From NCBI RefSeq assembly GCF_003337375.1, contig NZ_QPJD01000018.1:62001-126000 (forward strand): a stretch of 64,000 nt of DNA, given 5' to 3'. This document shows positions 35,007 through 43,204 of this stretch, piece by piece (within the stretch, counting starts at the first letter, position 1; each line of letters opens with the position of its first letter). Origin of the DNA: Paenibacillus prosopidis (GTDB taxonomy: Bacteria; Bacillota; Bacilli; Paenibacillales; Paenibacillaceae). The notes under the pieces are model-generated. The model did no database searches, had not been told where the DNA came from, and saw nothing but the letters and a program-made list of their open reading frames with translations. Position numbers and translations under genes: made by a program.

Positions 35007-35038
35007 GACACTAGTGAGCGGACTAGTGTCTTTTTTTG
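35007..35038 (+). terminator. Rho-independent terminator
   Basis: GACACTAGT (35007-35015) pairs perfectly with ACTAGTGTC (35022-35030), followed by TTTTTTT. It ends the second sugar module. Confidence 0.92.
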
Positions 35039-35089
35039 TTTTGCTTATCGAATTCAAGTTTATGACAAGCAATATTTGACATCCGTTTT

Positions 35090-35108
35090 GAGAACGATTA
35101 TCATAATC
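35090..35108 (+). promoter_or_regulatory. Fur box before the FhuF-like gene
   Basis: The 19 bases starting at 35090 match the Fur consensus GATAATGATAATCATTATC at 15 positions (core ATTATCATAATC). It is placed 39 bases before the ATG, in the expected promoter area, so iron repression is likely. Confidence 0.7.
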
Positions 35109-35146
35109 ATCAGATAGGTTCATTAACCCTTTAGGAGACAGAGCAT

Positions 35147-35962
35147 ATGGTTCCCTTCGATTTACCTTTATTGCAAAATCGATTCAATATCTCGTTTGAA
35201 GCATGCACGAATAAGGAAGCCAAGGAAAGTATAGCTTTGGATTCTGAAGAACATTTTGTTTACTTGCTGAAGCGATTCGGTGAAGGGTTGAATACGTCGA
35301 ATAGGAGCGTAATCGGTTCACTATTCATTAAACGCTACGGCGCGTTAATTGCCGGGGGACTGTATTTATGGACGCACCATCAAATCGGGATCGATATGTC
35401 GGTGGAGAAGGTGAAAATAACGGTAAACGGCAGCGGGCTGAACTTTCATATCGCAGATCCGACCCAGTTTAATCCAGTGAAATCTATCCATGATCCGAAT
35501 CGGAAAAACGATTTGTATATCGGACATTTACTTTCGGAAAACGTCCATCCCGTGTTTGCTAATACCGTGCATCTTACCGGAATCCGGGAATCAAACCTGT
35601 GGGCTACCTTATCCTATCTGCTTGCGTATTGGAAGAAGGAATGGATCAAACAGGCTGAATCAAGCGATAACCGCAAACATATTGAGAATGTTTTCCGTGC
35701 TATGTCCGAGCAAAATAAACCGGAATGGTTTCCCGGCAAGGCGGCAAACCCTATTATTAGCCGGTTTCGGAGTGTAGACGATCCGCTGCATGAAGGACAG
35801 CATATTTTGCTTCGGGCAAAATGCTGTTTAAATTACCGTCTGCCCGGTGAGGACCGCTATTGTTATACATGCCCTCTCATATCGGATGAGAAACGCATTG
35901 AGAAATATTTGGCGGCTCACGCAAGCGAACAAAAGCCAATACCGGCACAAGGGAAACCATAA
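35147..35962 (+). CDS. FhuF-like [2Fe-2S] ferric-siderophore reductase
   Basis: A 271-residue cytosolic protein. The C-terminal cysteines C226, C227, C239 and C242 give the CC-x11-C-x2-C arrangement that binds a [2Fe-2S] cluster in FhuF-type reductases; the central part (IKRYGALIAGGLYLWTHH) is also typical. It would reduce Fe(III) bound to the imported siderophore and release it. TTTAGGAGACAGAGC precedes the ATG and a Fur box lies upstream. It has its own terminator and stands just before the siderophore synthesis genes. Confidence 0.85.
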   Translation: MVPFDLPLLQNRFNISFEACTNKEAKESIALDSEEHFVYLLKRFGEGLNTSNRSVIGSLFIKRYGALIAGGLYLWTHHQIGIDMSVEKVKITVNGSGLNFHIADPTQFNPVKSIHDPNRKNDLYIGHLLSENVHPVFANTVHLTGIRESNLWATLSYLLAYWKKEWIKQAESSDNRKHIENVFRAMSEQNKPEWFPGKAANPIISRFRSVDDPLHEGQHILLRAKCCLNYRLPGEDRYCYTCPLISDEKRIEKYLAAHASEQKPIPAQGKP

Positions 35963-35974
35963 GGCGCACAGAGG

Positions 35975-36016
35975 AAGGAGAAGCAACTTGAACGGAAAAG
36001 TCGCTTCTCCTTTTCA
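35975..36016 (+). terminator. Rho-independent terminator of the FhuF-like gene
   Basis: AAGGAGAAGC (35975-35984) pairs with GCTTCTCCTT (36003-36012), then TTCATT. The stem is ten base pairs, perfect. Confidence 0.85.
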
Positions 36017-36070
36017 TTGTTTAGGAACTCGAATCCGTCATGATTTTTAATGGAATATTGGGAGGGGACT

Positions 36071-36487
36071 ATGTCTTTAACAAAAATTAGACTAACGATC
36101 GATTCTAGCGTGAAGGATGAGACGGCACGCGCCAAGCTGGCCGATCTGCATCTCGTCGTTATGGAGCAAGCGATGCGCCTTGGTATCTCCGAATACGTAA
36201 AAGTAACTCTTGAATGTAATGGCGCTTTTCAGGAGAAGGATTCGGCAGAGGAGCCGCTTTCCGGTCAAGATGAGGCGCTTCCGGCGGATCTGAGCAGCAG
36301 GCAGCAGCAAATTGCGGCCATGCTCTGTGAGCATTATTCAATAAAGCGCATTGCCGGAGAGCTTTACGTTTCTGAAAATACGGTTAAAAAGCATATTCAA
36401 AACATGAAAAAGGCGCTCGGGAGCGACAAATCAGGCGCGGATTTTATTTATATCTTAAAGCAAATGCTGAAAAAAGGAGGGAATTAG
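36071..36487 (+). CDS. Small LuxR/GerE-type transcriptional regulator
   Basis: A 138-residue protein. The C-terminal half is a LuxR-type helix-turn-helix (LSSRQQQIAAMLCEHYSIKRIAGELYVSENTVKKHIQNM). The N-terminal half (about 70 residues, IRLTIDSSVKDETARAKLADLHLVVMEQA) is of no known signal-binding family. GGAGGGG lies just before ATG 36071. It sits between the FhuF-like gene and the Fur-controlled synthesis operon, so it may be a dedicated regulator of siderophore genes; this is inferred from position. A perfect palindrome follows it. Confidence 0.8.
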   Translation: MSLTKIRLTIDSSVKDETARAKLADLHLVVMEQAMRLGISEYVKVTLECNGAFQEKDSAEEPLSGQDEALPADLSSRQQQIAAMLCEHYSIKRIAGELYVSENTVKKHIQNMKKALGSDKSGADFIYILKQMLKKGGN

Positions 36488-36515
36488 TGAAGAGCATACT
36501 CTAATTGGATAAAAG

Positions 36516-36537
36516 AAATTATCCGATCGGATAATTT
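36516..36537. promoter_or_regulatory. Perfect 22-base palindrome, candidate operator
   Basis: The arms AAATTATCCGA and TCGGATAATTT are exact inverse copies with no spacer. It lies 29 bases after the LuxR-type gene and 43 bases before the Fur box. It could be the operator for that regulator, or less likely a hairpin at its transcript end, since no T run follows. Confidence 0.6.
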
Positions 36538-36579
36538 ACCAGGGACCGGGCATCGTGCTAATCTGAATATGGACATGAT

Positions 36580-36598
36580 GATAATGATTATCAATATC
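36580..36598 (+). promoter_or_regulatory. Fur box of the siderophore biosynthesis operon
   Basis: GATAATGATTATCAATATC matches the 19-base Fur consensus at 17 positions. It is 32 bases before the sbnA start, which puts the whole sbn-like operon under iron repression. Confidence 0.9.
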
Positions 36599-36630
36599 AC
36601 ATTCTATGGTCAGTAAGGGAGATGGAAATA

Positions 36631-37632
36631 ATGGTTTTGGTAATGAAAAAAAATGAAAAGCGGTCAGCCATTAAAAATTCGGTGGCCGAGTGTGTCGGTA
36701 ATACTCCCCTGGTCCGCTTAAGCCGAATGTTCCCGCAGACGCACGTCGAAGTGATCGCGAAATTAGAGTATATGAACCCCGGAGGCAGTATGAAAGACCG
36801 CCCTGCCCGATTTATCATCGAAGAGGGATTAAGAAGCGGCGCCATCCATACGGGTACGCATATCATTGAGAGCACCTCGGGCAATCTGGGTGTAGCTTTA
36901 GCGATGATGGCACGCTTACACGGACTGTCTATCACCTGTGTGGTCGATCCCAAAATCGCCAAGACCAACCTGAACATTTTAAAGCAAATGGGCGCTAATA
37001 TCGCGATGGTCGAGGAACGTGACGATCAAGGCGGGTATTTGCAGACGAGAATACGCCGGGTACAGCAGCTGCTGCAAGCCGATCCGAACGGTTTCTGGAT
37101 CAATCAGTATGCCAACGATAACAATTGGCGTGCACACTATGAAGGGGCCGGCTCGGAAATAGCGGAATCGCTCGAATATGCGGATATATTTGTAGCGGGC
37201 GTCAGCACGTCCGGAAGCATCATGGGCACAAGCCGGAGGATGCGTGAAAAATATCCTCAGCTCCGGGTCGTAGCCGTTGACGCGGTCGGCTCGATTATTT
37301 TCGGAAGTCCGGCGGGGCCGCGCGAGCTGCCGGGAATAGGGGCAAGCCGCGTACCGGAGTTGTTGAACAGAGCGGAAATCAACGACGTTATCCATGTGGG
37401 CGACCGGGATTCCGCCAGAGGCTGCCGCGAGCTTCTGCTAAGCGAGGGCATTTTTGCGGGCGGGTCAACCGGCTCAGTCGTCGCGGCGATACAGAAGTTG
37501 ATTATGACGCTTGAACCGGTTGCGGAAAGGCCTATTCGTATCGTTACCCTGTTTCCCGACCGCGGAGACCGCTATTTGGATCTCGTTTACAATGACGAAT
37601 GGGTTGATGCACTGCCGAATCCATCCCTATAA
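36631..37632 (+). CDS. sbnA: 2,3-diaminopropionate biosynthesis protein SbnA (ACEGA synthase)
   Basis: A 333-residue PLP enzyme of the cysteine-synthase fold. K55 in NPGGSMKDRPARF is the PLP lysine, STSGNLGVALAM binds the cofactor phosphate side, and GGSTGS is the C-terminal glycine loop. In the staphyloferrin B pathway SbnA joins O-phospho-L-serine and L-glutamate to N-(1-amino-1-carboxy-2-ethyl)-glutamate. ATG at 36631 is nine bases after AAGGGAG; ATG 36622 touches that site. It is the first gene of a long operon, with sbnB 25 bases downstream. Confidence 0.92.
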   Translation: MVLVMKKNEKRSAIKNSVAECVGNTPLVRLSRMFPQTHVEVIAKLEYMNPGGSMKDRPARFIIEEGLRSGAIHTGTHIIESTSGNLGVALAMMARLHGLSITCVVDPKIAKTNLNILKQMGANIAMVEERDDQGGYLQTRIRRVQQLLQADPNGFWINQYANDNNWRAHYEGAGSEIAESLEYADIFVAGVSTSGSIMGTSRRMREKYPQLRVVAVDAVGSIIFGSPAGPRELPGIGASRVPELLNRAEINDVIHVGDRDSARGCRELLLSEGIFAGGSTGSVVAAIQKLIMTLEPVAERPIRIVTLFPDRGDRYLDLVYNDEWVDALPNPSL

Positions 37633-37657
37633 ATCGTACAGTGAGGAGCATACATAA

Positions 37658-38737
37658 ATGAATATGAAAACAGCAGGAGGCATTGCCCAAACGGCAGCGC
37701 CTGAACAGACACGGTCCAATGACGGAGGAGCGCCAACGCTGCTTTATTTAGACAGAGAAACGATTGCCTCGCTCGGCGGAGAAAGTTCCGATCTTTATGT
37801 GGAGGCGATTGAGCAGGCGCTGACGCTGCATGCGAAGGGAGAGTACGTTCAGCCGCTTAAGCCTTACTTGCGTACCGACAGCAAAGACGGACATATCGCG
37901 GACCGCATCATCGCCATGCCTGCCCATATCGGGGGAGACACTCCTATGTCGGGTATCAAATGGATCGGGAGCAAGCACGACAATCCGCAGAGAAGAGGCC
38001 TTGAGAGGGCCAGCGGTCTTATCGCGCTTAACGATCCGCAAAGTAATTATCCGATTGCCATATTGGAGGCAGGACTAATCAGCAGCATGCGCACGGCTGC
38101 GGTGACGGCAGTCGCGGCGCGCCGTCTTGCCCGCAAAAGCTTCCGCCATGTTTCCTGTATCGGCTGCGGCCTCATAGCAAGCGCACAGCTTCGAACTCTT
38201 CTGGAGCAGTTTGCGCATATTGAAGAGCTTCATCTTTATGACGTGAACGCTGAAGCGGCGGGAAGGCTGAGAGACGAGCTTGCCTCACGTTATAGCGATA
38301 TTAAAATCCATGTCGAGCAGACGGCTGAAAAGGCAGTCCGGCAAGGCGAAGTCGTCGTGACATGCACGGTGACGGATACCCCGTACATTCCATATGAATG
38401 GCTTCAGAAAGGGGTTTTTGTCAGCAATACTTCGATTATGGACGTGCAAAAAGATGTATATATAAAGGCGGATAAAGTGGTTGTGGATGATTGGGATCAA
38501 TCGAACCGCGAGAAAAAAATCATCAACCAGCTAGTGCTGGAAGGCCGATTTTCCCGCGAGAGCCTATATGCGGAGCTAGGGGAAATCGTGAACGGTCAAA
38601 AAGCCGGGCGGGAATCGGATGAGGAGATTATTATTTTGAATCCGATGGGGATGGCCATTGAGGATATTTCATGCGCCCGCCATATTTACCTCAAAGCGTT
38701 GGAAGAGAAAGCGGGCATAAGCTTGAAACTTTATTAA
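37658..38737 (+). CDS. sbnB: 2,3-diaminopropionate biosynthesis protein SbnB
   Basis: A 359-residue NAD-dependent enzyme of the ornithine-cyclodeaminase family. The dinucleotide motif is SCIGCGLIASAQLRTL and the family segment MRTAAVTAVAARRLAR is present. SbnB oxidatively splits the SbnA product to L-2,3-diaminopropionate and 2-oxoglutarate, both used as building blocks of staphyloferrin B. GTGAGGAGC precedes the ATG. It is followed 19 bases later by the first NIS synthetase. Confidence 0.92.
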   Translation: MNMKTAGGIAQTAAPEQTRSNDGGAPTLLYLDRETIASLGGESSDLYVEAIEQALTLHAKGEYVQPLKPYLRTDSKDGHIADRIIAMPAHIGGDTPMSGIKWIGSKHDNPQRRGLERASGLIALNDPQSNYPIAILEAGLISSMRTAAVTAVAARRLARKSFRHVSCIGCGLIASAQLRTLLEQFAHIEELHLYDVNAEAAGRLRDELASRYSDIKIHVEQTAEKAVRQGEVVVTCTVTDTPYIPYEWLQKGVFVSNTSIMDVQKDVYIKADKVVVDDWDQSNREKKIINQLVLEGRFSRESLYAELGEIVNGQKAGRESDEEIIILNPMGMAIEDISCARHIYLKALEEKAGISLKLY

Positions 38738-38756
38738 AAAGGAGGGAGAAACCGAT

Positions 38757-40565
38757 TTGCTAGGACATCAACTACTACCGGCCGTCGATCCGATAAGTTC
38801 CCGTTTGGCCGAGCAGGCTTCGGTTCGCGGGCTGCTCAACAGCTTTCTCCGGGAAATTGGCGCATTCGATATCAGATGTGGAGCAGCGGATTCCAGTTTA
38901 TTTCCGCCGGACGAACAAGGGGAACCGTTCACGGCCATGCTTCCGCACAGCAAAAGCCGGATTGCCGGACAACTTGCTTATTATTCGCAGACCGGACAGC
39001 ATCAATATAGCGGCTCGTTTTATATGTCTAATAACGGCGGCGCATTTTATCCGGTAGAGCCGGAACGTTTAATCGGAGCGATTCTTGAGGAAGTCAGCTT
39101 ATACGATGAGAATATGAAACGGAGCGAAAGGCTGTCGGAACTGCGCGGGCAAATCGAGAACAGCATGCGGAAAATGCGGTTTTATATCGCCGGCGCTCTT
39201 GAACGAAGGGAGAGCGGCAAGCCCGACCGGCTTGACTACGTCGGTTCCGAACAAACGCTGCTGGAAGGCCATCCGTTCCATCCGACACCAAAGAGCTCGG
39301 AAGGCTTCTCGGACGAGGAGCTTCCGGTCTATGCCCCGGAATTCCGGGCCGCCTTTACGCTGCACTATTTTGCCGTATCCGCCGAGCTGGTCGAAGAAGA
39401 GCAGCTTGACGGTTACGGGGAAGCGTTAGCTCCTGCCGTTCTCGTTCAGGCGGAACGGATTCTAGGGGAACAATTTCCGCTTTACCGGCTCATTCCGCTC
39501 CATCCGTGGCAGGCGCAATATGTAAAGCGCGATGAGCATGTACGGCAGATGCTGCTGGAGAAACAGCTCATCGATCTCGGGCCGCTCGGCTCTCCCGTAT
39601 TCCCGACCTCATCCGTTCGAACCGTGTGGGATCCGGAGCAGGGATACTTTTTTAAGCTCCCGCTGCATGTCAGAATTACGAACTTTATTCGCGAAAACAC
39701 GCTCGAACAGGTGCGCCGTACGTTAGATGCGGCCAAAATTTTGAACAGCCTTGGCGTCTTTAGCAGCAGAGGCAGCTTTCAAATTTTGCCGGAAACCGGG
39801 TACCGAACCGTAGGGTGGAAGGCTTCCGCCGGAAGCCCGGACATAGATGAACGGCTTGCGGCGAGCTTCGCAGTCGTATTCCGCAAGGCTGACCAGCTTG
39901 CCGGGCGCGAAAGCCTGAACAGCTTTGTCGTAGCTTCGCTGCTCGAGAGTTTTCCGGGGGAGCGCGAACCGAAGCTGATTCAAGCGATAAGGCAATCGCA
40001 TGAAGGAAGCATGCCTGATCCGAAAGAATGGCTGGCCGCTTATTTGCGCATATCGATGCTGCCGCTTCTGAAATTGTTGGCTGACAACGGAGTCAGCCTT
40101 GAAGCACATGTCCAAAACTCGCTCGTAACCATTGAGAATGGCATGCCTAGCCGATTTTACGTCAGAGATTTGGAAGGCATCAGTGTCGACCGCGGCCGTG
40201 CAGAGCATGCCGGATGGGTACAGACGCTCGTTTCCGCAGACAGTCCGGTGCTGTATTCCGAAGATGAAGCATGGTTTCGTTTGAAATACTACTTCTTCGT
40301 CAATCATTTGGGCGCATTGGTCCATACCATGGCTTATCATCACCGCATGGAGGAGGAAGGGCTGTGGACCGTTGTCCGGCGTCTCCTTGAGGATGAACAA
40401 AACGAATCAACCTGCTCTAGGCTTCGCGATTACATTGGGGATTTGCTTACTAATGAGAAGCTTCCCGCGAAAGCCAATTTGATCAGCCGTTTTCAAGAAC
40501 GGGGGGAATCGCCGCTTTATGTGGATATCCCCAATCCGATTTACCATTGCAAGGAGGAGCTATGA
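38757..40565 (+). CDS. sbnE: IucA/IucC-type NIS synthetase, SbnE-like
   Basis: A 602-residue ATP-dependent synthetase. The NIS motifs LLEGHPFHPTPKSSEGF, LHPWQAQY, FPTSSVRT and LEAHVQN are present. The segments LPLHVRITNFIR, RDLEGISVDR and SPVLYSEDEAW agree best with SbnE among the staphyloferrin B synthetases, which condenses citrate with diaminopropionate. The start is TTG, eight bases after GGAGGGAG. It overlaps the next synthetase by four bases (ATGA). Assignment among paralogues is from recalled motifs and should be aligned. Confidence 0.88.
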   Translation: MLGHQLLPAVDPISSRLAEQASVRGLLNSFLREIGAFDIRCGAADSSLFPPDEQGEPFTAMLPHSKSRIAGQLAYYSQTGQHQYSGSFYMSNNGGAFYPVEPERLIGAILEEVSLYDENMKRSERLSELRGQIENSMRKMRFYIAGALERRESGKPDRLDYVGSEQTLLEGHPFHPTPKSSEGFSDEELPVYAPEFRAAFTLHYFAVSAELVEEEQLDGYGEALAPAVLVQAERILGEQFPLYRLIPLHPWQAQYVKRDEHVRQMLLEKQLIDLGPLGSPVFPTSSVRTVWDPEQGYFFKLPLHVRITNFIRENTLEQVRRTLDAAKILNSLGVFSSRGSFQILPETGYRTVGWKASAGSPDIDERLAASFAVVFRKADQLAGRESLNSFVVASLLESFPGEREPKLIQAIRQSHEGSMPDPKEWLAAYLRISMLPLLKLLADNGVSLEAHVQNSLVTIENGMPSRFYVRDLEGISVDRGRAEHAGWVQTLVSADSPVLYSEDEAWFRLKYYFFVNHLGALVHTMAYHHRMEEEGLWTVVRRLLEDEQNESTCSRLRDYIGDLLTNEKLPAKANLISRFQERGESPLYVDIPNPIYHCKEEL

Positions 40566-42397
40566 ATCATTCAAATCTATTAGAAAAATCGGATGCCGGA
40601 AAAGGCGCCGAATGGACCGATATCGTTAAGCCGGAATATATGGAAGCTGTTGAAAACCGGATTATCAGCCAATTACTAGAAACGCTATTATATGAACGGA
40701 TCGTACCGTTCGAGCGCGAGAGCTTGCCGGGCGGGGAGGAGCGGTTTATCGTTCCGGTGCAGACGACGGATGGCGGTACCGCAGCCTATGTTTGTATCGG
40801 ACGGATTAAGCAAAGCTTCGGCCGTATTCGAATCCGTCAAAATCCCGTAAGACGGATTGAACCAGGCGGAGTAACGACGGAAGCGCGTCTAACGGAGTTT
40901 GTAACCGAGGTGCTCGGAAATGCAGGATGCGAAGAGCGTATCCCGGTGTTTTATGACGAACTTATTCAGACGCTTCTCAAAGACACCCAGGCGCATGCTC
41001 TTCGCTCGTCCGTCCCGCTTTCCGAAACGGAAAGGTCGTATGACGCCTTGGAAGCGAATGTGCTGGATGGCCACCCCTATCATCCTTGCTACAAATCGAG
41101 GGTCGGTTTCAGCCTTGCCGATAATGCCGCATACGGTCCGGAATTTAAACCGGAAGTGAAACCCTTATGGCTGGCGGTTTCCGTTGAAGAATGCCGTTTG
41201 TCCCATTCCAGTTCGGTTGACTACGCGGCATTCATTCGGAGGGAGCTGGGCGAAGATACGCTTATGCGCTTTCAAGAAAAGATCAAAGAAGCAGGAGGAG
41301 AGCCGGAAGCATTCACGCTGCTCGCGGTTCATCCGTGGCAGTGGAGAGAGATCATCGGCGCGGCATTTTACCGTAATATCGCCGAAGGACGAATCATTGC
41401 GCTCGGCGAAGGCGGAGATTCGTACCTGCCGCAGCAATCGATCCGCACGCTCTCGAACGCGACATCTCCGTATAAAGCCTATCTGAAGCTGCCGCTCAGC
41501 ATTACGAATACGTCAACAGGCCGGATACTGGCCCGCCATACGATTTTGAATGCCCCGCTCATTTCCGACTGGCTTCACGGACTCATTGACGGCGATCCGG
41601 TTGCGGTGAAGACCAACGTTGTTCTTCTTCGCGAAGTGGCGGGTGCGGCGTTCGACCATGAAACGCTGCCGGAGCTTGCGCAGGCGAAAGCGTATGGAAC
41701 GCTTGGCGTTATTTGGAGGGAAAGCCTGCACGGTTACTTGTCCAAGGGGGAAGAGGCCGTGCCGTTTAACGGGCTATGCCATGTCGAAGCGACCGGCCGT
41801 CCGCTTATCGCTGCATGGATCGAACGGTATGGGGTTCTCGAATGGACGGAGGCGCTCATCAGGTCTTCCGTAGTTCCGCTCATTCATATGCTTTATGCGC
41901 ATGGGGTGGCGCTGGAATCGCATGCTCAAAATATGATTTTGATTCATAAGGACGGTAAACCGGAACGTGTGGCGCTCAAGGATTTTCACGACGGAATTCG
42001 TTTCTCACGCCGCCATCTGGCTGATCCGGACGCTTGCCCGACACTGCATCCGGTACCGTCTCACCATCCGAAAATAAACCGCAACTCGTTTATCGAAACG
42101 GACGATCCGGCCGTCGTGCGCGATTTTGTCCACGATGCGTTCTTCTTCATTAATCTTGCCGAGCTCTGCATGTTTCTGGAAGAGCGTTTCGGCCAAGAAG
42201 AAACGGCATTTTGGCGAATTGTGGCGAAGGTCATTCGTGAATATCAGCGGGAGCATCCGCAGCACCGCAAACGGTTTGAACAGTTCGATCTGTTTGCAGA
42301 TACGATTCAGGTTGAGCAGCTGACGAAACGGCGTCTGTTCGGCGATTCGGAGTTCCGCATGCATGACGTTCCCAATCCTCTTAGCCATTTTCGCTAA
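40562..42397 (+). CDS. sbnF: IucA/IucC-type NIS synthetase, SbnF-like
   Basis: A 611-residue ATP-dependent synthetase. It carries VLDGHPYHPCYKSRVGF, VHPWQWREI, QQSIRTLSN and LESHAQNM, then VALKDFHDGIRFSRR, the type-C-like form. By elimination and motif form it corresponds to SbnF, which adds a second diaminopropionate to the citryl intermediate. ATG at 40562 follows AAGGAGG closely and overlaps the stop of the preceding gene; the frame is open a few codons upstream through the ribosome site. sbnG follows 15 bases later. Confidence 0.87.
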   Translation: MNHSNLLEKSDAGKGAEWTDIVKPEYMEAVENRIISQLLETLLYERIVPFERESLPGGEERFIVPVQTTDGGTAAYVCIGRIKQSFGRIRIRQNPVRRIEPGGVTTEARLTEFVTEVLGNAGCEERIPVFYDELIQTLLKDTQAHALRSSVPLSETERSYDALEANVLDGHPYHPCYKSRVGFSLADNAAYGPEFKPEVKPLWLAVSVEECRLSHSSSVDYAAFIRRELGEDTLMRFQEKIKEAGGEPEAFTLLAVHPWQWREIIGAAFYRNIAEGRIIALGEGGDSYLPQQSIRTLSNATSPYKAYLKLPLSITNTSTGRILARHTILNAPLISDWLHGLIDGDPVAVKTNVVLLREVAGAAFDHETLPELAQAKAYGTLGVIWRESLHGYLSKGEEAVPFNGLCHVEATGRPLIAAWIERYGVLEWTEALIRSSVVPLIHMLYAHGVALESHAQNMILIHKDGKPERVALKDFHDGIRFSRRHLADPDACPTLHPVPSHHPKINRNSFIETDDPAVVRDFVHDAFFFINLAELCMFLEERFGQEETAFWRIVAKVIREYQREHPQHRKRFEQFDLFADTIQVEQLTKRRLFGDSEFRMHDVPNPLSHFR

Positions 42398-42412
42398 AAA
42401 GGAGGCAAACGC

Positions 42413-43204
42413 ATGTTGAAGGAGAACCGGTTGAAGCGGAAGCTGGGCGGAGGACATCTCGTATTTGGACTCTTTTGTTCCATTCCGTCCCCAGTCGTTG
42501 TCGAGATGATCGGATGCGCGGATTATGATTTTGTCATTATTGATACGGAGCATGTGCTGGTTAATCCGGAAACGCTGGAACATATGATCCGGGCTGCCGA
42601 AGCAGCCGGTATTACAGCGCTCGTACGCGTTTCCGAACTGAATCCGAAAGAAATTTTGCGGGCGCTTGACGGAGGCGCTGGGGGCATCGTCGTGCCATCC
42701 GTGGAGAACAAGGAGCAAGCGGAGCTGGCCGTACGCGCCTGCCGGTATTATCCGTACGGCACAAGAAGTCTCAACGGCGGTCGGCCGGGGGCATTCGGCA
42801 AGCATGATCTGGCTGCCTATATTGAGCGGGCCAACGAAGAAATTATGGTCGTGCCGATGATAGAAAGCCGGGAGGGCGTAGAGCGGGCGGATGAAATTTT
42901 ATCCGTTCCCGGCATTGATTTGGTGCTTGAGGGAGCCGCGGACTTGTCGCAATCTTATGGCGTGCCTTGGCAGATGCGCTCACCGCTCGTCCGCGAGGGA
43001 TTGCTTCAAGCACATGCCGCAGCTAAGCGGAATGGCGTTCCGTATTGTGCGATCCCGCGCGCCGCCGAAGATATCGGGGATTGGCGCGAAAGAGGGGTTC
43101 GCGCGTTCGTGCTGGGCGACGAGAGGGGCATTTCGTTCCGGGCGCTGCGCGGGCATCTTCATACATTTTCAGAATTAGCGCGGAAAGGAAACAACAATGA
43201 ATAA
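42413..43204 (+). CDS. sbnG: SbnG-like citrate synthase (HpcH/HpaI aldolase fold)
   Basis: A 263-residue class II aldolase-like enzyme. DYDFVIIDTEHV and GAGGIVVPSVENKEQAE are typical of the HpcH/HpaI family. In staphyloferrin B loci SbnG makes citrate from oxaloacetate and acetyl-CoA, feeding the siderophore independently of the TCA cycle. TAAAAAGGAGGCAAAC precedes the ATG. Its end overlaps the decarboxylase gene by eight bases. Confidence 0.9.
   Translation: MLKENRLKRKLGGGHLVFGLFCSIPSPVVVEMIGCADYDFVIIDTEHVLVNPETLEHMIRAAEAAGITALVRVSELNPKEILRALDGGAGGIVVPSVENKEQAELAVRACRYYPYGTRSLNGGRPGAFGKHDLAAYIERANEEIMVVPMIESREGVERADEILSVPGIDLVLEGAADLSQSYGVPWQMRSPLVREGLLQAHAAAKRNGVPYCAIPRAAEDIGDWRERGVRAFVLGDERGISFRALRGHLHTFSELARKGNNNE

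Larger units (their letters stand above)
34917..35117 (+). pseudogene. Possible truncated gene start after the dehydrogenase
   Basis: AGGAGATAACCT and an ATG at 34917 look like a normal next gene (MNFKLGMRIRNGKG). The frame then runs through the terminator at 35007-35038 and the Fur-box area and ends in a run of isoleucines encoded by the Fur-like site. The start may be all that is left of a deleted gene of this operon. I do not recognise it. Confidence 0.25.

Noticed and set aside
36505..36535. Sigma-A promoter over the 22-base palindrome (TTGGAT and GATAAT)
   Set aside because: The spacing is 19 bases and both boxes are weak, so it was not called.
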